NCBI GenBank assembly: GCA_049724395.1
Contig: JAUGWO010000001.1
Span: 1 to 64,000 of the forward strand
DNA: 64,000 nucleotides
Direction: 5' to 3'
DNA from: Spongospora subterranea f. sp. subterranea
Taxonomy: Eukaryota; Endomyxa: Phytomyxea; Phytomyxea; Plasmodiophorida
Positions within the stretch are counted from its first letter, which is position 1. Each line of letters opens with the position of its first letter. Below the pieces are notes generated by a model. That model saw only the letters and a list, made by a program, of their open reading frames with translations, searched no databases and was not told the origin of the DNA. Position numbers and translations under genes: made by a program. This document shows positions 10,881 through 21,568 of the stretch, in pieces.

Positions 10881-12209
10881 TTGCACTGTGCTCCCAGGCC
10901 TCGAAGTCTGGCGTCCAAGTGCAAGTTCGTCATCCCGTTCACTTTTGATGCAGTCCAGGAGGAATACGTGTTCAAGATACATGATCGGCGGTTCAATTGC
11001 CAGCATAACCACGTATCTGGAGTTCCGCCAGAAATCGACGGAATAACCATGGAACGGCAAATGACCGAAACGGAACGTCTTCATATGCTTACGTTTCTAC
11101 CGTCCCTTCGCGGAGTGAAGGTAGAAACTTTTACAGACATCCCTCAAGTTGCTTATGCAATCTTTCAGATTCGCCAGAGCTTACAGCGGCATTTTCCAAC
11201 GCGACACTTTGCTCCCTCGTTAATTCAAAGGATGGTGGCCAAAGGCCGAGTTCAGCTTTTCGGGCCTGACCCAGACGCGATTAACACTCTGATGCGATTT
11301 GGACATCAAATTGCAGATGATGGAGGAGTGTTTACTTATGAAGTTGACGATTCCCTCAGGTTGAACAGGATTTTCATCCAGAAACCCTCAATGGTGCCGT
11401 ATTGCAGCACACATGCAGACTTTACAATATGCGACGGCACCTTTAACGTGTCTGCATATGATCTGATGCTGATCATCATGTCAAATGTCGATTATATTGG
11501 GAGAACTGTGATGACCGGATTTGTGTTCGCAGAGTCCGAAAACAGCCATGCCATTGTGGATGGCATGAAGCAATTTGGATTGAATCGCCCAGACTCCATT
11601 TTTATGACTGATGGCGCTTCATCGTTTGCCAACGCATCGGAATCTTTGCAGCTTCAACATGTGCTGTGCTTGCAACATTATCGCTCCAACGTTTTCACCG
11701 CAAGCGCAGGGATGCCGCACTACCTTCGCAATCTCTTCATCGATGACTGTAACGCATTTCTTTTCTCAATCTTTGACAGCGAAAGGAAACTCGATGATGC
11801 ATTTGATTCCGCTTGTGAGAAATACCGGAATTTTCCTGCGGCCGTCAAGTCGCTTCCCAAGCGGAAAGAGGATCGTGTCAAGACATGTGCGACACACACT
11901 GGCAAAAATTTTACTGCCGGCCATGTTGCCTCGCAAAGAGCGGAGTTCAACAACGCTCGCGTTAAACAAGATTCCGATTTTAAGAAGGACTTGAAAAAGT
12001 TCAATTTACTGGAGATAGTCCAGCACCTTGTCGCCATTGTGACTCAGCAAGAAATTGACACTTTTGTTGTTGTCAAGGCGCTGATCACTCAGAACCGACG
12101 TTGGAGTGACTATGTCAAGCGAAAGTGGGGTCAAGAAGCAGAGTTGGTCAACAGGTACCGCTCTGAACTTCTAAACGATTATTCGGAAGGCGTCTGGTCT
12201 GTGACATGA
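10881..12209 (+). mobile_element. MULE (Mutator-like) transposase
   Basis: One 442-codon ORF. The middle carries the MULE DDE core: FTICDGTFN (first Asp), a hydrophobic strand with a GFVFAES motif, then FMTDGASSFANA (second Asp) and LQHYRSNVF. The N-terminal third resembles the DNA-binding region of FAR1/MuDR-like proteins. Upstream, about 10690-10960, may hold 5' exons with small introns. No SWIM finger is obvious at the C-terminus, and the last 60 residues (QNRRWSDYVKRKWG) are repeated in inverse orientation just downstream. A diverged relative lies at 38.3-39.0 kb. Terminal inverted repeats were not found. The long intact frame suggests a young or still selected copy. Confidence 0.82.
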
Positions 12210-12302
12210 AGGCGATGGTTAGACGCACATTGTACACGTGCATGACATTCAAAACTATGACAGTTTTGCTACATGTAACTGCAATACGTTTGCATCTACG
12301 CT

Positions 12303-12540
12303 CCACTTTCGTTTGACATAGTCACTCCAACGTCGGTTCTGAGTGATCAGCGCCTTGACAACAACAATAAATCAGTTTTATGATATCATCATCCTGTTCG
12401 GATAGAGTCAACAACAACTGCTTTGAGCCATTAATGTCAAATACAAAATCTGAGGCTTCCTTGAGCCGTTTCCATGATTGCTGGGCGCTTGCGCGCCAGT
12501 GACTTTATGGGCAAGGATTTGATGGCGGCATTGTGTTCTG
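12303..12540 (-). mobile_element. Inverted fragment of a MULE transposase C-terminal end
   Basis: The reverse complement of about 12303-12366 matches 12069-12130 almost base for base (VVVKALITQNRRWSDYVKRK in both). Farther on, the minus strand keeps a plausible MULE-like frame (SWKRLKEASDFVFDINGSK) that differs from the plus copy. A second, diverged MULE fragment therefore abuts the first tail to tail. Confidence 0.6.
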
Positions 12541-14082
12541 GCTCGCCAACTCAATTGTGAATAAATGGTTCAAAATTTTAAACATTCCTTGTCATTGATT
12601 GCAGCTAGTGTAATGCATGAGTGTTCAATGTTCGATCACCACTGGCATCGCCAGAATCCGCCCCTGTTGATGACTGGAAGCAGTGACTCTGCCAGTGGTA
12701 TTTCAAGTGCGCGAACTTAAAAGTAAGCACCGCATTTTCATGTCGTTGTGACCATGTTTTTTTTTGTTTTAGGGTCTTCCAATCTCGAGAAGTCGGTGCT
12801 CCACGGATTTGGGCAAGGTTGCTCCCGAGTGGCTATTTCTTTCGACTGATGGATATGGGCTAAGCTTCTGAAGGCGGTTTATTTGTCCAGAAGGGTATCT
12901 TTGCCAATAAACATAATTTCAGCTACTCTTCCAGATGCTATTTTTGAATTATCGCATTCTTTATACTCCAAAATCGTCCATCAATGCCGTCCAAATTCAG
13001 TCGACATCCATTAGTCGAAGGAAGAAACGAAACAGCAGCAACAATGCGCATAGACTCGCCGTCCAATGCATAAAACTCGAAGATCATCTACTGTTGGTTT
13101 CGCACATTATCAGGAATCCTGAAGGGCTTGGCTCAAAATGACATGGTTGAAGACCTCTAAACCCAGTACGTACCAGAAAAAATGAATCTTCTATTTTTTT
13201 CGAACTACAAGTAGTGGACAGCAAACGTGGCCCGAACGCTCAAGAAATTTCAAAACTTTTTGTAATCCCTATTTCGTAGCAACGACAAAGCATCTACTAG
13301 CGGCGTTGACTTTGGTATTGAGTCAGTGTTTATCGCTAATAAGGCTCACTCTAATGATTATCACCACATCCCTCCGTCATCTGAGCAATCGTTTTCGATA
13401 ATTCCTACCTGCCTCTAGATTGTTTTCAACAAATATATATCATAAGGTTCAAATACAGTTTATGGAAATAGCTGCAATACCGTTCGGATGTGGTCCCAAA
13501 CATGCCGAGGGAATATTGTATTAAACATGTCGCTCCATTGACCATTCCCCATTTCAGAATTCGGTATCAATTCTCAGTTTGTAAGGTCATGATGCAATCG
13601 GGATTGCAATTTGGACCGTTTTACGTGCTAACAACCGACATCACTCTGGAGCGACATTTATCCCTGAGGCATTAACAGCGTTGCCTGCTCCTGGTTGGTC
13701 TCTACTATGATTTTGATATCGAAACATTGATTACACTCATTCGCAAATGAAAACTGAATAAATTGGAATCTGAATTTGAGAATGTACTGAGGAGCTGGAG
13801 ATGCGTGAAACTACTAAACGAAATTATTTGCAGAACCTGATATTCGTGAAAATTCTGCAGGTCAACAATCACTCTTTATATGCTGATGGGAGCAAGTTGG
13901 GGTTAATATGCCATCATGCCTCTCCGGCTGATGAATCCTTACGATTGCCTGTGAAAGCCGATTCGGTTGACGGTGTTGACTCAATTGTGATGAAAACCGA
14001 TGATTCAACTGCAATCAGATAGAGTTGATAAGGGTATTCCTGTCTATTGAACCTCATTACGATATAGCTTATTGAATATTAA
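12541..14082. other. No gene recognised
   Basis: About 1.5 kb with only short, unsupported open frames (12935-13141, 13490-13675, 13801-14022). No repeats or RNA genes seen. Confidence 0.5.
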
Positions 14083-14946
14083 ATGACTAAATTTCAAGGG
14101 ATGCATATATTGGCCTTTGTGGCGATAATTGCCTTAAGTCAGGCTCACGGTGGCCACGATGGTGACATCGTTCATCATCCCGATAATGATTTTCATGGCC
14201 TCACCAGTCATGGACGAGAAGACCACCACGATGGCGAGTATGATGGCGCTCTGCACGCAGCTCAGGAATTGGACGTCGCCCATCCTCTAGAGGCGCACGA
14301 TATTAAACACCATGAGGAAGGGCATCACGTAGGAGATCATCACGCCCATGGGCCAGCATTCCGTCCCGAACACCTACACGGTGACTATGAAGGACAAGCG
14401 TTCGGCCATGGTCACGAACCGCACCAAGAAATCTCCAGAACCGAGAACTTCGGTGATCATTTCGCTGAAAACGAAGGAGGACATCACCAAGCGGGCCATT
14501 TTGGACATGAACACGAGCACTTCGGTGAGGATTATGAAGGCGGACATGGACACTTTGGAGGTGAGTTTGAAGGCGGACACGGTCATGGGCATGATGGAGC
14601 TCATCATGGAGAGCACCAGGGGGGAGAACACGACGGCTACCATGGAGGGGATCATGAGGGCGAACATCACGGCTTGGGTCATGATGAATTCCATCACGGA
14701 TCGCTGCACGATGGAGTTCGACACGATATCGAACACGATGGCGCCTTACACGGCGGTGATCACTTCGGTGACGAGATGTTTGATCATCAAGGACACGACT
14801 CACCTCACGGTGGGCACCACGGAGGCGGTCACCATGGCGATCCTTTGGAGAATCATCACGAAGCTGGTCACGAAAATAACTTCGACTTCTTGCATGGCGA
14901 TTTCCCTTCGCACCATGTTGGCGGATATGAAGACTATCATCACTAA
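14083..14946 (+). CDS. Secreted His/Gly/Asp/Glu-rich protein
   Basis: 287 residues in one exon. Residues 1-21 (MTKFQGMHILAFVAIIALSQ, then A) are a clear signal peptide; the mature chain starts at HGGHDGD. The rest is low complexity dominated by His, Gly, Asp and Glu, with irregular repeats such as GGHGHGHDGAHHGEH and GGDHEGEHHG. No Cys occurs in the mature part. Such composition binds divalent metals (Zn, Cu, Ni) in known His-rich proteins; a metal-buffering or extracellular-matrix role is inference. Two other small secreted genes here, at 29293 and 56981, share a signal peptide plus His/acidic composition. Codon repetition keeps antisense and +1 frames open for over 600 bp; these are shadows. 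Confidence 0.8.
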   Translation: MTKFQGMHILAFVAIIALSQAHGGHDGDIVHHPDNDFHGLTSHGREDHHDGEYDGALHAAQELDVAHPLEAHDIKHHEEGHHVGDHHAHGPAFRPEHLHGDYEGQAFGHGHEPHQEISRTENFGDHFAENEGGHHQAGHFGHEHEHFGEDYEGGHGHFGGEFEGGHGHGHDGAHHGEHQGGEHDGYHGGDHEGEHHGLGHDEFHHGSLHDGVRHDIEHDGALHGGDHFGDEMFDHQGHDSPHGGHHGGGHHGDPLENHHEAGHENNFDFLHGDFPSHHVGGYEDYHH

Positions 14947-15647
14947 GGAGGCCATGGCCTTTTCGCCGATGATGCGCATCACTATTAAGTAATCTCACTA
15001 AAGCATCGATAGCATATTACATAAAACACCAATTTGTAGTTAAACAGCAACTCGATAGCTTTAACCGCAGTACAGAATGGGGCCCTGCACGACGCTGATC
15101 AGAGTGCAAACGTGACATTCTGTGTTCACCGTACAAAATTGATATTCAGGGCAATCATCGAAGACGCCTGCCGCCGGCAATGTTTGTTCCTGTGCTCATA
15201 GGACAAATTAATAATATTTTGGATCAGTGATGATGCTCGGTGTGGGGAGCCTGTATCAAACTGAGAGACAATAACAAGCAAGCCATGGTTTGAGTAGTTT
15301 GCCAAGTGGGTTTGAAAAATCTCTTCCGTGATGAGTAAACTTTCCCCAGTTGACTATGTTTTCCACATCGTCATTGCAACCGTGTGATGTTGATTAGATA
15401 AGATTCAACTGAAACCGATAACACTTTCAATTTCGGATACGCAGATGGGAAGTACGCATGTGAGCACATATCGTGATCTATTCCTCGCGCTACTCAAAGT
15501 ACTTGACCATCATCAGCTGGGTAATATATGATGTGGTCTCTCGATTATCTGGCGATGATGTCGTTTTTTCAAAAAAAACAATGAAAACTACGTTAGCACC
15601 TGATATAGCTGATTGTTGACCAACATAGAAACGCTCCTAAGATGTAT
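14947..15647. other. Intergenic, no gene seen
   Basis: Contains the presumable 3' UTR of the His-rich gene. Nothing else recognisable. Confidence 0.5.
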
Positions 15648-16200
15648 TCAAAGACATTCGTTGACTCGAAATACCATGAACGGCAAGGCAATGCTGAAAA
15701 ACCCAACGCCAAGTCTTGCAACTCTAACGACTCTAGTGTTGGCAAACCTCATCTCATTGGGTTTCAAAAGGCCAAGAATCCGGGCTGATGTTTGCATTCG
15801 GGTATCGTTTCTCAACGTTGCGTTCCCGTATTTCCTAATCCAAAACGCTTTTACTAGCTGTTTTGTGCCAAACGCAATCGAGAGTAAAGAAAAGGAGAAA
15901 AACCCAACTCGCCGAGCTGTTGGAGACAAGTCCTTCGAGATATTCCCTACTGGCTGAACGTTGTAATAACCTAAAAAAACTAAGCCTGCCGTCAACAGCG
16001 CAAACATTGTTAAACATACCATCGCAGACAACAGTATAGCGACAATCAGGGCAAACAGTCCAGTACGATTTGCCGAGAATGTTTGGGTGAGAGCACGACA
16101 TGATACCTGGGGGTACAAATTTGAAGGATGGACATGAAACACCGAAAAACCCGGTACCAGATGACCTATCAATAGGACAGAGAGCCATATATTTTGTTAA
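15648..16200 (-). CDS. Hypothetical multi-pass membrane protein (copy A of an inverted pair)
   Basis: A 174-codon minus-strand frame with hydrophobic segments GLFALIVAILLSAMVCLTMF, LLTAGLVFLGYY and GFFSFSLLSIAF, then LLKPNEMRFANTRVVRVARL and a last hydrophobic stretch (GFFSIALPFMVF). The 5' end probably lies in another exon; an alternative frame from 16187 (MALCPIDRSSGTGFFG) may be exon 1. No family is recognised. A diverged homologous segment lies on the opposite strand at 16.4-16.63 kb. Confidence 0.45.
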
Positions 16201-16398
16201 CCTCAATCGTTATCGGACTATTGGATCATCGGAGTATTAATCTTCACTCATTTTCTGAAAGGCAAATCCAGTCGGCTGCCTGCTCAGATTAGATCCCTAC
16301 TTGTGTCTGTACTTATACTTTGCATGTGAGCGAAAGTATACATCCATTTGTTTGCAATACACCTTCGATCAGCAAAGAGCATGAGAATGATCACATAT

Positions 16399-16630
16399 TC
16401 AGGAATCAGCTTTGTCTCCTGCCGATCGACATATTTGCCTCAGCCTTTGGCCAGCCCAGCTGGCTAAAGCATTTGGATACTGATGTAAAGAGGATAAACA
16501 ATACCCGATTACTGACGGCGATGCAAGTTGAGATCTTGAACCAAATGAGATGAGGTTTGCCAAAATAATTGCTGTCACCAGACTGGGCGCTGATGCCCTC
16601 ACGTTGATGTCAGTTGTCGTCAATAAAATG
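16399..16630 (+). pseudogene. Inverted relic (copy B) of the membrane protein at 15.65-16.2 kb
   Basis: The plus strand reads ASAFGQPSWLKHLDTDVKRI, then AMQVEILNQMR. This parallels copy A (IAFGTKQLVKAFWIRKYGN and LGLLKPNEMRFAN). The DNA block CCAATGAGATGAGGTTTGCC in copy A is nearly unchanged here, but the frame shifts within it, so copy B no longer encodes the same C-terminus. It is head-to-head with copy A. Confidence 0.5.
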
Positions 16631-17160
16631 TGTTTTTGTGCCCAGCCGCTAGTCTCGTGTTCCGAAACGGCAATAAATCACGAAGCAAACGATGTTGTGA
16701 TTCCCAAGTCAAATCAACAATGACCCCAAGCCGCGATCAATGTTTCTTATAGAATATTTGATTTGCTGGAAACATTAACTCAAACGACTAATGTAACGTC
16801 TGAGCTCATGCTATCGTTAGTCAACAGTCGACTACAACATCTATCGCTCAGAGATCACGTTACAATTGGCCACTATGGCATTTACCAATATGAGTTTGAA
16901 TAAAGACTGAAATACATCATCGATGAATTTACGGATAACCATGAAGATCCCAATATAATTTTCCACCAAAGACCAGTTTTACGCAAACTCCCGTGATTCC
17001 CGCAACTTCCTGCGTGCGATGTGGCCCCGATTCACATGCCTACATTGAGTTTCAAATTCCGCTCCCAGTGCATTTGAACGCTGCAATATCGAAAAAATGT
17101 CGAGGCTGTGAAACGCCCTGCTCTAGATGTAAACAAAAATACTAAACGTCTGAAAAACAA
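16631..17160. other. Intergenic, no gene seen
   Basis: No coding signal. The last 40 bases hold the T-run (minus strand TTTTT about 4 nt after the tRNA 3' end) expected for Pol III termination. Confidence 0.5.
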
Positions 17161-17233
17161 TGCCCCACATCGGGCTTGAACCGATGACCTTTGGCTTATT
17201 AGACCAATGCTCTACCAACTGAGCTAGCGGGGC
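17161..17233 (-). tRNA. tRNA-Ile (anticodon AAT)
   Basis: On the minus strand a 73-nt cloverleaf folds by hand: acceptor GCCCCGC/GTGGGGC with one G-T pair, D arm GCTC/GAGC, anticodon stem TTGGT/GCCAA around loop CTAATAA (anticodon AAT, read as IAU), T stem ATCGG/CCGAT around TTCAAGC, discriminator A. There is no intron and CCA is not encoded, as expected for a eukaryotic nuclear tRNA. The box A (TAGCTCAGTTGG) and box B (GGTTCAAGCC) promoters are intact. Confidence 0.95.
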
Positions 17234-17249
17234 AGCGATAGATAGATTT

Positions 17250-17361
17250 GTAACGAGAAATGATCGTAATAACGTAACTGATATACTGTTGATTCTACGA
17301 TCTGATATTACGATCTTCTCTCCTTTCAAATAAACGCTTCTTGTTCTTACGTTCGTCCTGA
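17250..17361. repeat. Partial direct copy of the fold-back element at 17560-17838
   Basis: Matches 17730-17838 with small changes, including CTACGATCTG, GATCTTCT and TTCTTACGTTCGTCCTGATC. It begins about 15 bp from the 5' end of the tRNA. Confidence 0.75.
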
Positions 17362-17559
17362 TCTGTACGCTACCGGTCGTTAAATTAAGAGTTAAGAGTC
17401 CCACACCCTGCTCAAAATCCTGCCCTGCACAATTCAAATGGCCAAAACGCGAAGCGCAAACCACGTCGACGACTCTGATCAAGTCACAACCCCAAGTCGA
17501 CGCGAAACCACACAACCACAAAACGAACCTATACCAAGTCAACATTTGGCTAAACAAGA

Positions 17560-17789
17560 AAGATCGTGGTAGCAGATCGTAAGATCAACAGTACGTTAAT
17601 TACGTTAGGATCGCTTCTCATCTGAAATGCCCCTTCGATCCGAACGTTACCATAACTTCGTCTTGATATTTCCGAAATGAGTTCGGTCCCAGTGACTTTA
17701 TTAGGATCTCTGCAAGGGGCGTATCAGATGAGAAACGATCCTAACGTAACTAACGTATTGTTGATCCTACGATCTGCTACTATGATCTT
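17560..17789. repeat. Fold-back (MITE-like) inverted repeat
   Basis: Two arms of about 76 bp, 17560-17635 and 17714-17789, are about 88 percent reverse complementary, with about 78 bp between. The left arm starts AAGATCGTGGTAGCAGATCG; the right arm ends CGATCTGCTACTATGATCTT. The homology shared with 17250-17361 continues past the right arm to about 17838. No transposase and no clear target duplication. Confidence 0.85.
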
Positions 17790-17839
17790 CTATACTTCTT
17801 GAATATATGCTTCTGTTCTTACGTTCGTCCTGATCTACC

Positions 17840-18408
17840 CTCATGATTGCTCGGCGCACTATTACGGTATTCAGAGAACAAAAAAGAGTGCATCCAGGGC
17901 TTTTTATTCGAATTTCGCTTGCATCTCAAATGAACCACCTATGTAGTCGTTATGCTCATAACATGCTACATTTCGTCACCGACAACAGCAACCTCCGCCG
18001 AAAACGAGCCTGAATATGTCAAAATTGCAGAAGTTCTCAACGTCAAAATTGTAAAAGTAACCAGCAACAAACCATGAACCATTTTATTTCAGCGTCGTCG
18101 ACCATTCCGCCCCAGCTTTGATGTCCTCAAATCCGCTGTGGCAGAATCGATGACTTATTTTGCTGAGCGCTGAATGTATCGATGACAGCCGTGCACTGTC
18201 AGCAGTGCAGGTCCGATTTGCAGACAGGGATACATGTTTTACTGACACATAGAAAGAAATAACCTGAATTTGTTAGTTCGTGAGAAACTTCACGAAAGCG
18301 TTCATGATGGTGTTCCATCCTATGAGATTTGCAAAAATCCTAGAACTTGACTGTGCAGTTGAGAAACTGCAGTACCTAGAGCGTTTAGGGTCGTTTGGTC
18401 GCACAGAA
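17840..18408. other. Intergenic, no gene seen
   Basis: No supported coding or RNA feature. Confidence 0.5.
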
Positions 18409-21360
18409 TCATGCGTTGGAAAAGTTTGAAAGCAAATCCGGATTGTAAGCTGCCAATCGCCTCATGAACTGTAACTCTAATCGTTGATCATTTCGAGATG
18501 TACTAAAAATTAAGTTAAATAAAGAATTTTTCTTTATATGATCAGATTCAGGTAGGGTCATCACAATCATTCCTGTCGAATGGACTGATAATGCTGCCCT
18601 CGTTCTGGCACTTGATGTGCTGTGAATCGAGCGCCGCCCGCTTCCAAAACTAATAATTATTAACAAAAGGATAATGAAAGCTGATGCCATTAACGGTACC
18701 ATTACATTACCGTCCAACGAAGCGCTAACCAATCTAGGCGTACAATGTAAGAAACAGGCAAAGAATGACTAAAACGACTCAAAATACTTTGACAAACTTT
18801 CAGCTGGTAAATTGAATCACTCCCAACAATGATAAACAAAACCAGCATTTTTGCATCAAAGTGATTACGATCGCACTCAACAGTTAAATTTCAACGCATT
18901 CCGTTTGAAAATTTCACAACAACTGTGAGGTAACCTAATAATTGATAGAAATAGATGTACCTATCCGGTTCGAGAAGGAGTAATGCTGTGATCTTATCGC
19001 CATGAGCACGTATTACATATTTGATCTCGCCGGTACCTTGCGAATTCCAGACGCAGATACTTCCATTGCTGTGGCTTGTGTAAATCTAATGACAATGGGT
19101 CAACAAGCCGCTTTTTGAAATTCAACTCAAAAATTCTCTAACGACATCAAATGTTCAATTCCAAAAGTGAAACTAAGCTTCTAAACAGAGAGACAATTCG
19201 TATCTTCAGAGTAAATCATCTAGATATGAGCAGGAAAACGCTATTTACTTCTCTGAACCGTTCACTAAATGTAACTCCTGTTACAGCGCTTGTTGGACCA
19301 GAACTCAGCTGGGCAACAACACGGAATGATGATACGGGGCTGTCGACTTTGTTCAACATTCGTACAATGCATTGGCGCTTATCTCCGGCAAACAACGCTC
19401 GTTCCTTATAAGAGTAATGCAGGGTTGCATAACAACCTGAAATACGCATGAAAGTCAACCAGATTGGTCTTTCCACCTCCCGAACATGACAAGGAAAACC
19501 AACGACACTAGAAATGTAAAAGTTTTGCAAAATATGTCTTCAAACGCAACCCGACTCAATAGTTGACGTTTCTATGCGGCCCGTTGAAAAATGTCAAACC
19601 ACATTGTACGCGCACCGTTACCGGTGGACTCCGGCAATGGGCCAATCAGGCAGAATTGACAGCCGGTGACATCAATAATCACGATCTGTGTCGCTGTCCC
19701 TACAAGCAGCACGTTCCGGTTCGGCATCGGTTCTGAGGAATTGAAAACCCCTCCATCAAGCTTCCGCTGAGAAGTATACAAACTAATGCTTTATACCACA
19801 GGTCAGGACGGGTGAACCAAGTTCAATGCGAGCAATGCAAACAACGGGATCGACATGCAGCATGGAAATGGTATGATCGAGACTGCATGAAATCTGAAAA
19901 AAATAAGTTCACGCAAAATGTCTGAATACTTTTTCTACAAGTACGGACGAATCAGGGAGGAAACGCAATGCAGAAATTGCTCGACTGTGCAGAATTAGGG
20001 ATATTCTGTCAACAAGATCGCAACGCGATGTACTCAATGTGTAAACCTAATCTCAATCAGCATACCTGATGATTTGCAGTCACGGAATGAAAAAACCACT
20101 CCAATTACAAATATTAGGGCAAAATCATAGTGGCAAACCCGAATTTGCAGACAGTGGTAAAGTTGTTGCTACGAACATACATGAAGCACCCCAGAAACAA
20201 GGCCCACAAAAACCTGATAAAATTGTCAGAAAAATGTTACATATAAATATACTTATTGATATACCTGCCGAAGCTGTGGATTGTATTCGATGCTACATGA
20301 CGGGTCCGGGAAACTGCACACAAACAGCACACATTAACAACAAACCGGCCCGAAATTCGCGACAAGATTACTAGGAATTGATAACGAACAGAGTAATGCA
20401 AAAGCGGATCAAGCAGAAAACGGACTGTTTGTCATTCTAAAACCAAAAGAAACTTACTAAGCGCAAGCACATACAGACCATTCTTCTTGAGCATTACGTG
20501 TCCAAACCTATATTTAAACGTTCATTAAAGCATATAACCCTAGGAACTCGATTTGTACATTGACGGAGCCCACTGGGACAATGGCGCCTATTAAAGCTTC
20601 TAAGAACCATGGTTAGATTTCCTTGATTTTCAAATATACCTTGCTTCTCCCAAGGAAATTTGGCGTTCGTCAGCAGCGAATCCAGCCGATGGAAAATAGC
20701 CAAATCTTCACAACTGATAGTAGATTAACTCGACTATAACCAGGCGGTCGATCACACAGTATATTTACCGACCCAGTAAACACGAACTCATCGCGGCAAC
20801 ACATCGCTCGAACTCCGAATTTTGGGTCTGACAAGATAGTATCGGCCACCAAACGATGTGGAACCATGAGTTGAACGCCGTGGTCCTTGAAACAAAACAG
20901 AGTTTTTAATTGAAACTGCTGGACAAAAAGTTCACGTTACGTTGAGTTCAAGGAACGACCCCAATTCTTCGGATTGCAACACAGCCTCTATCTTCATCAA
21001 CTGGCTTAAATAATTGTCCAGCGCGTTACGCCTTTCCTCCACGAAAACGGCTTCCATGTTGAACCCGAATTTCTTCGGTGGTAACGGCGGCAATCGACGG
21101 AAATTGGTCGATAATGCGGAATGCAAACGGCTGAAAGTCGAATATCGCTTGTTCAAGATCCATTGGACGCGATTCTCAGTTGCCGCGTGGATCCGGGTGC
21201 CATCATCGCAAGTAGCGTCGACAATAATGACGTATGCGGTGTGCGTCTGTAGAACGACATCGCTCGGCAGTGAAACAGTCCTGACCAAGTTTACCAGCGT
21301 TGTCAGGACCGAACTAGGTTCCACAGTTCGGGATGCCTGAACCCGTGCATGTATCACCAT
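18409..21360 (-). CDS. PX-domain protein with C-terminal WD40-like beta-propeller
   Basis: Exon 1 (20941-21360, 140 codons, ATG at 21360) is a PX domain: RVQWILNKRYSTFSRLHSAL, then LPPLPPKKFGFN and ERRNALDNYLSQLMKI, the R-x-YSxF, PPK and RRxxLxxYL pattern of phosphoinositide-binding PX folds. The next exon (from 20918, phase 0) starts QFQLKTLFCF. Downstream minus-strand exons give propeller-like strands: CCRDEFVFTG, IFHRLDSLL, VFVGLVSGVLHV, WTRNAQEEWSVCACAL, SYKERALFAGD, IYTSHSNGSICVWNSQGTGE and VSASLDG. The last exon ends at 18409 (NPDLLSNFSNA). I did not resolve all junctions; at least ten exons are needed. A PX head would place the propeller on PI3P-rich endosomes, by analogy with WDFY proteins, where FYVE does that job. 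One gene rather than two is supported by the phase-0 join after the PX exon. Confidence 0.65.
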
Positions 21361-21568
21361 AATGTGATACAGGTTATTAGATGACGCCGAGACACGTCAA
21401 CATTAATACATGAGGAAACGCTATAACGATACACCTCTAAGCAGAACCACAGATACTTTAGCGATGAGGACAGATGGGTGCGCAATACATTTGCTGCGTA
21501 CAGGTCACGTGAAACAGGATGACGATGTGTACCTGACTACACCTGTGCATCTCTGTATGCGCACCTTA

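Noticed and set aside
14303-14998. 231-codon antisense ORF and 214-codon +1 ORF inside the His-rich gene
   Set aside because: They result from repetitive His/Gly/Asp codons; the plus frame at 14083 alone has a signal peptide and coherent composition.
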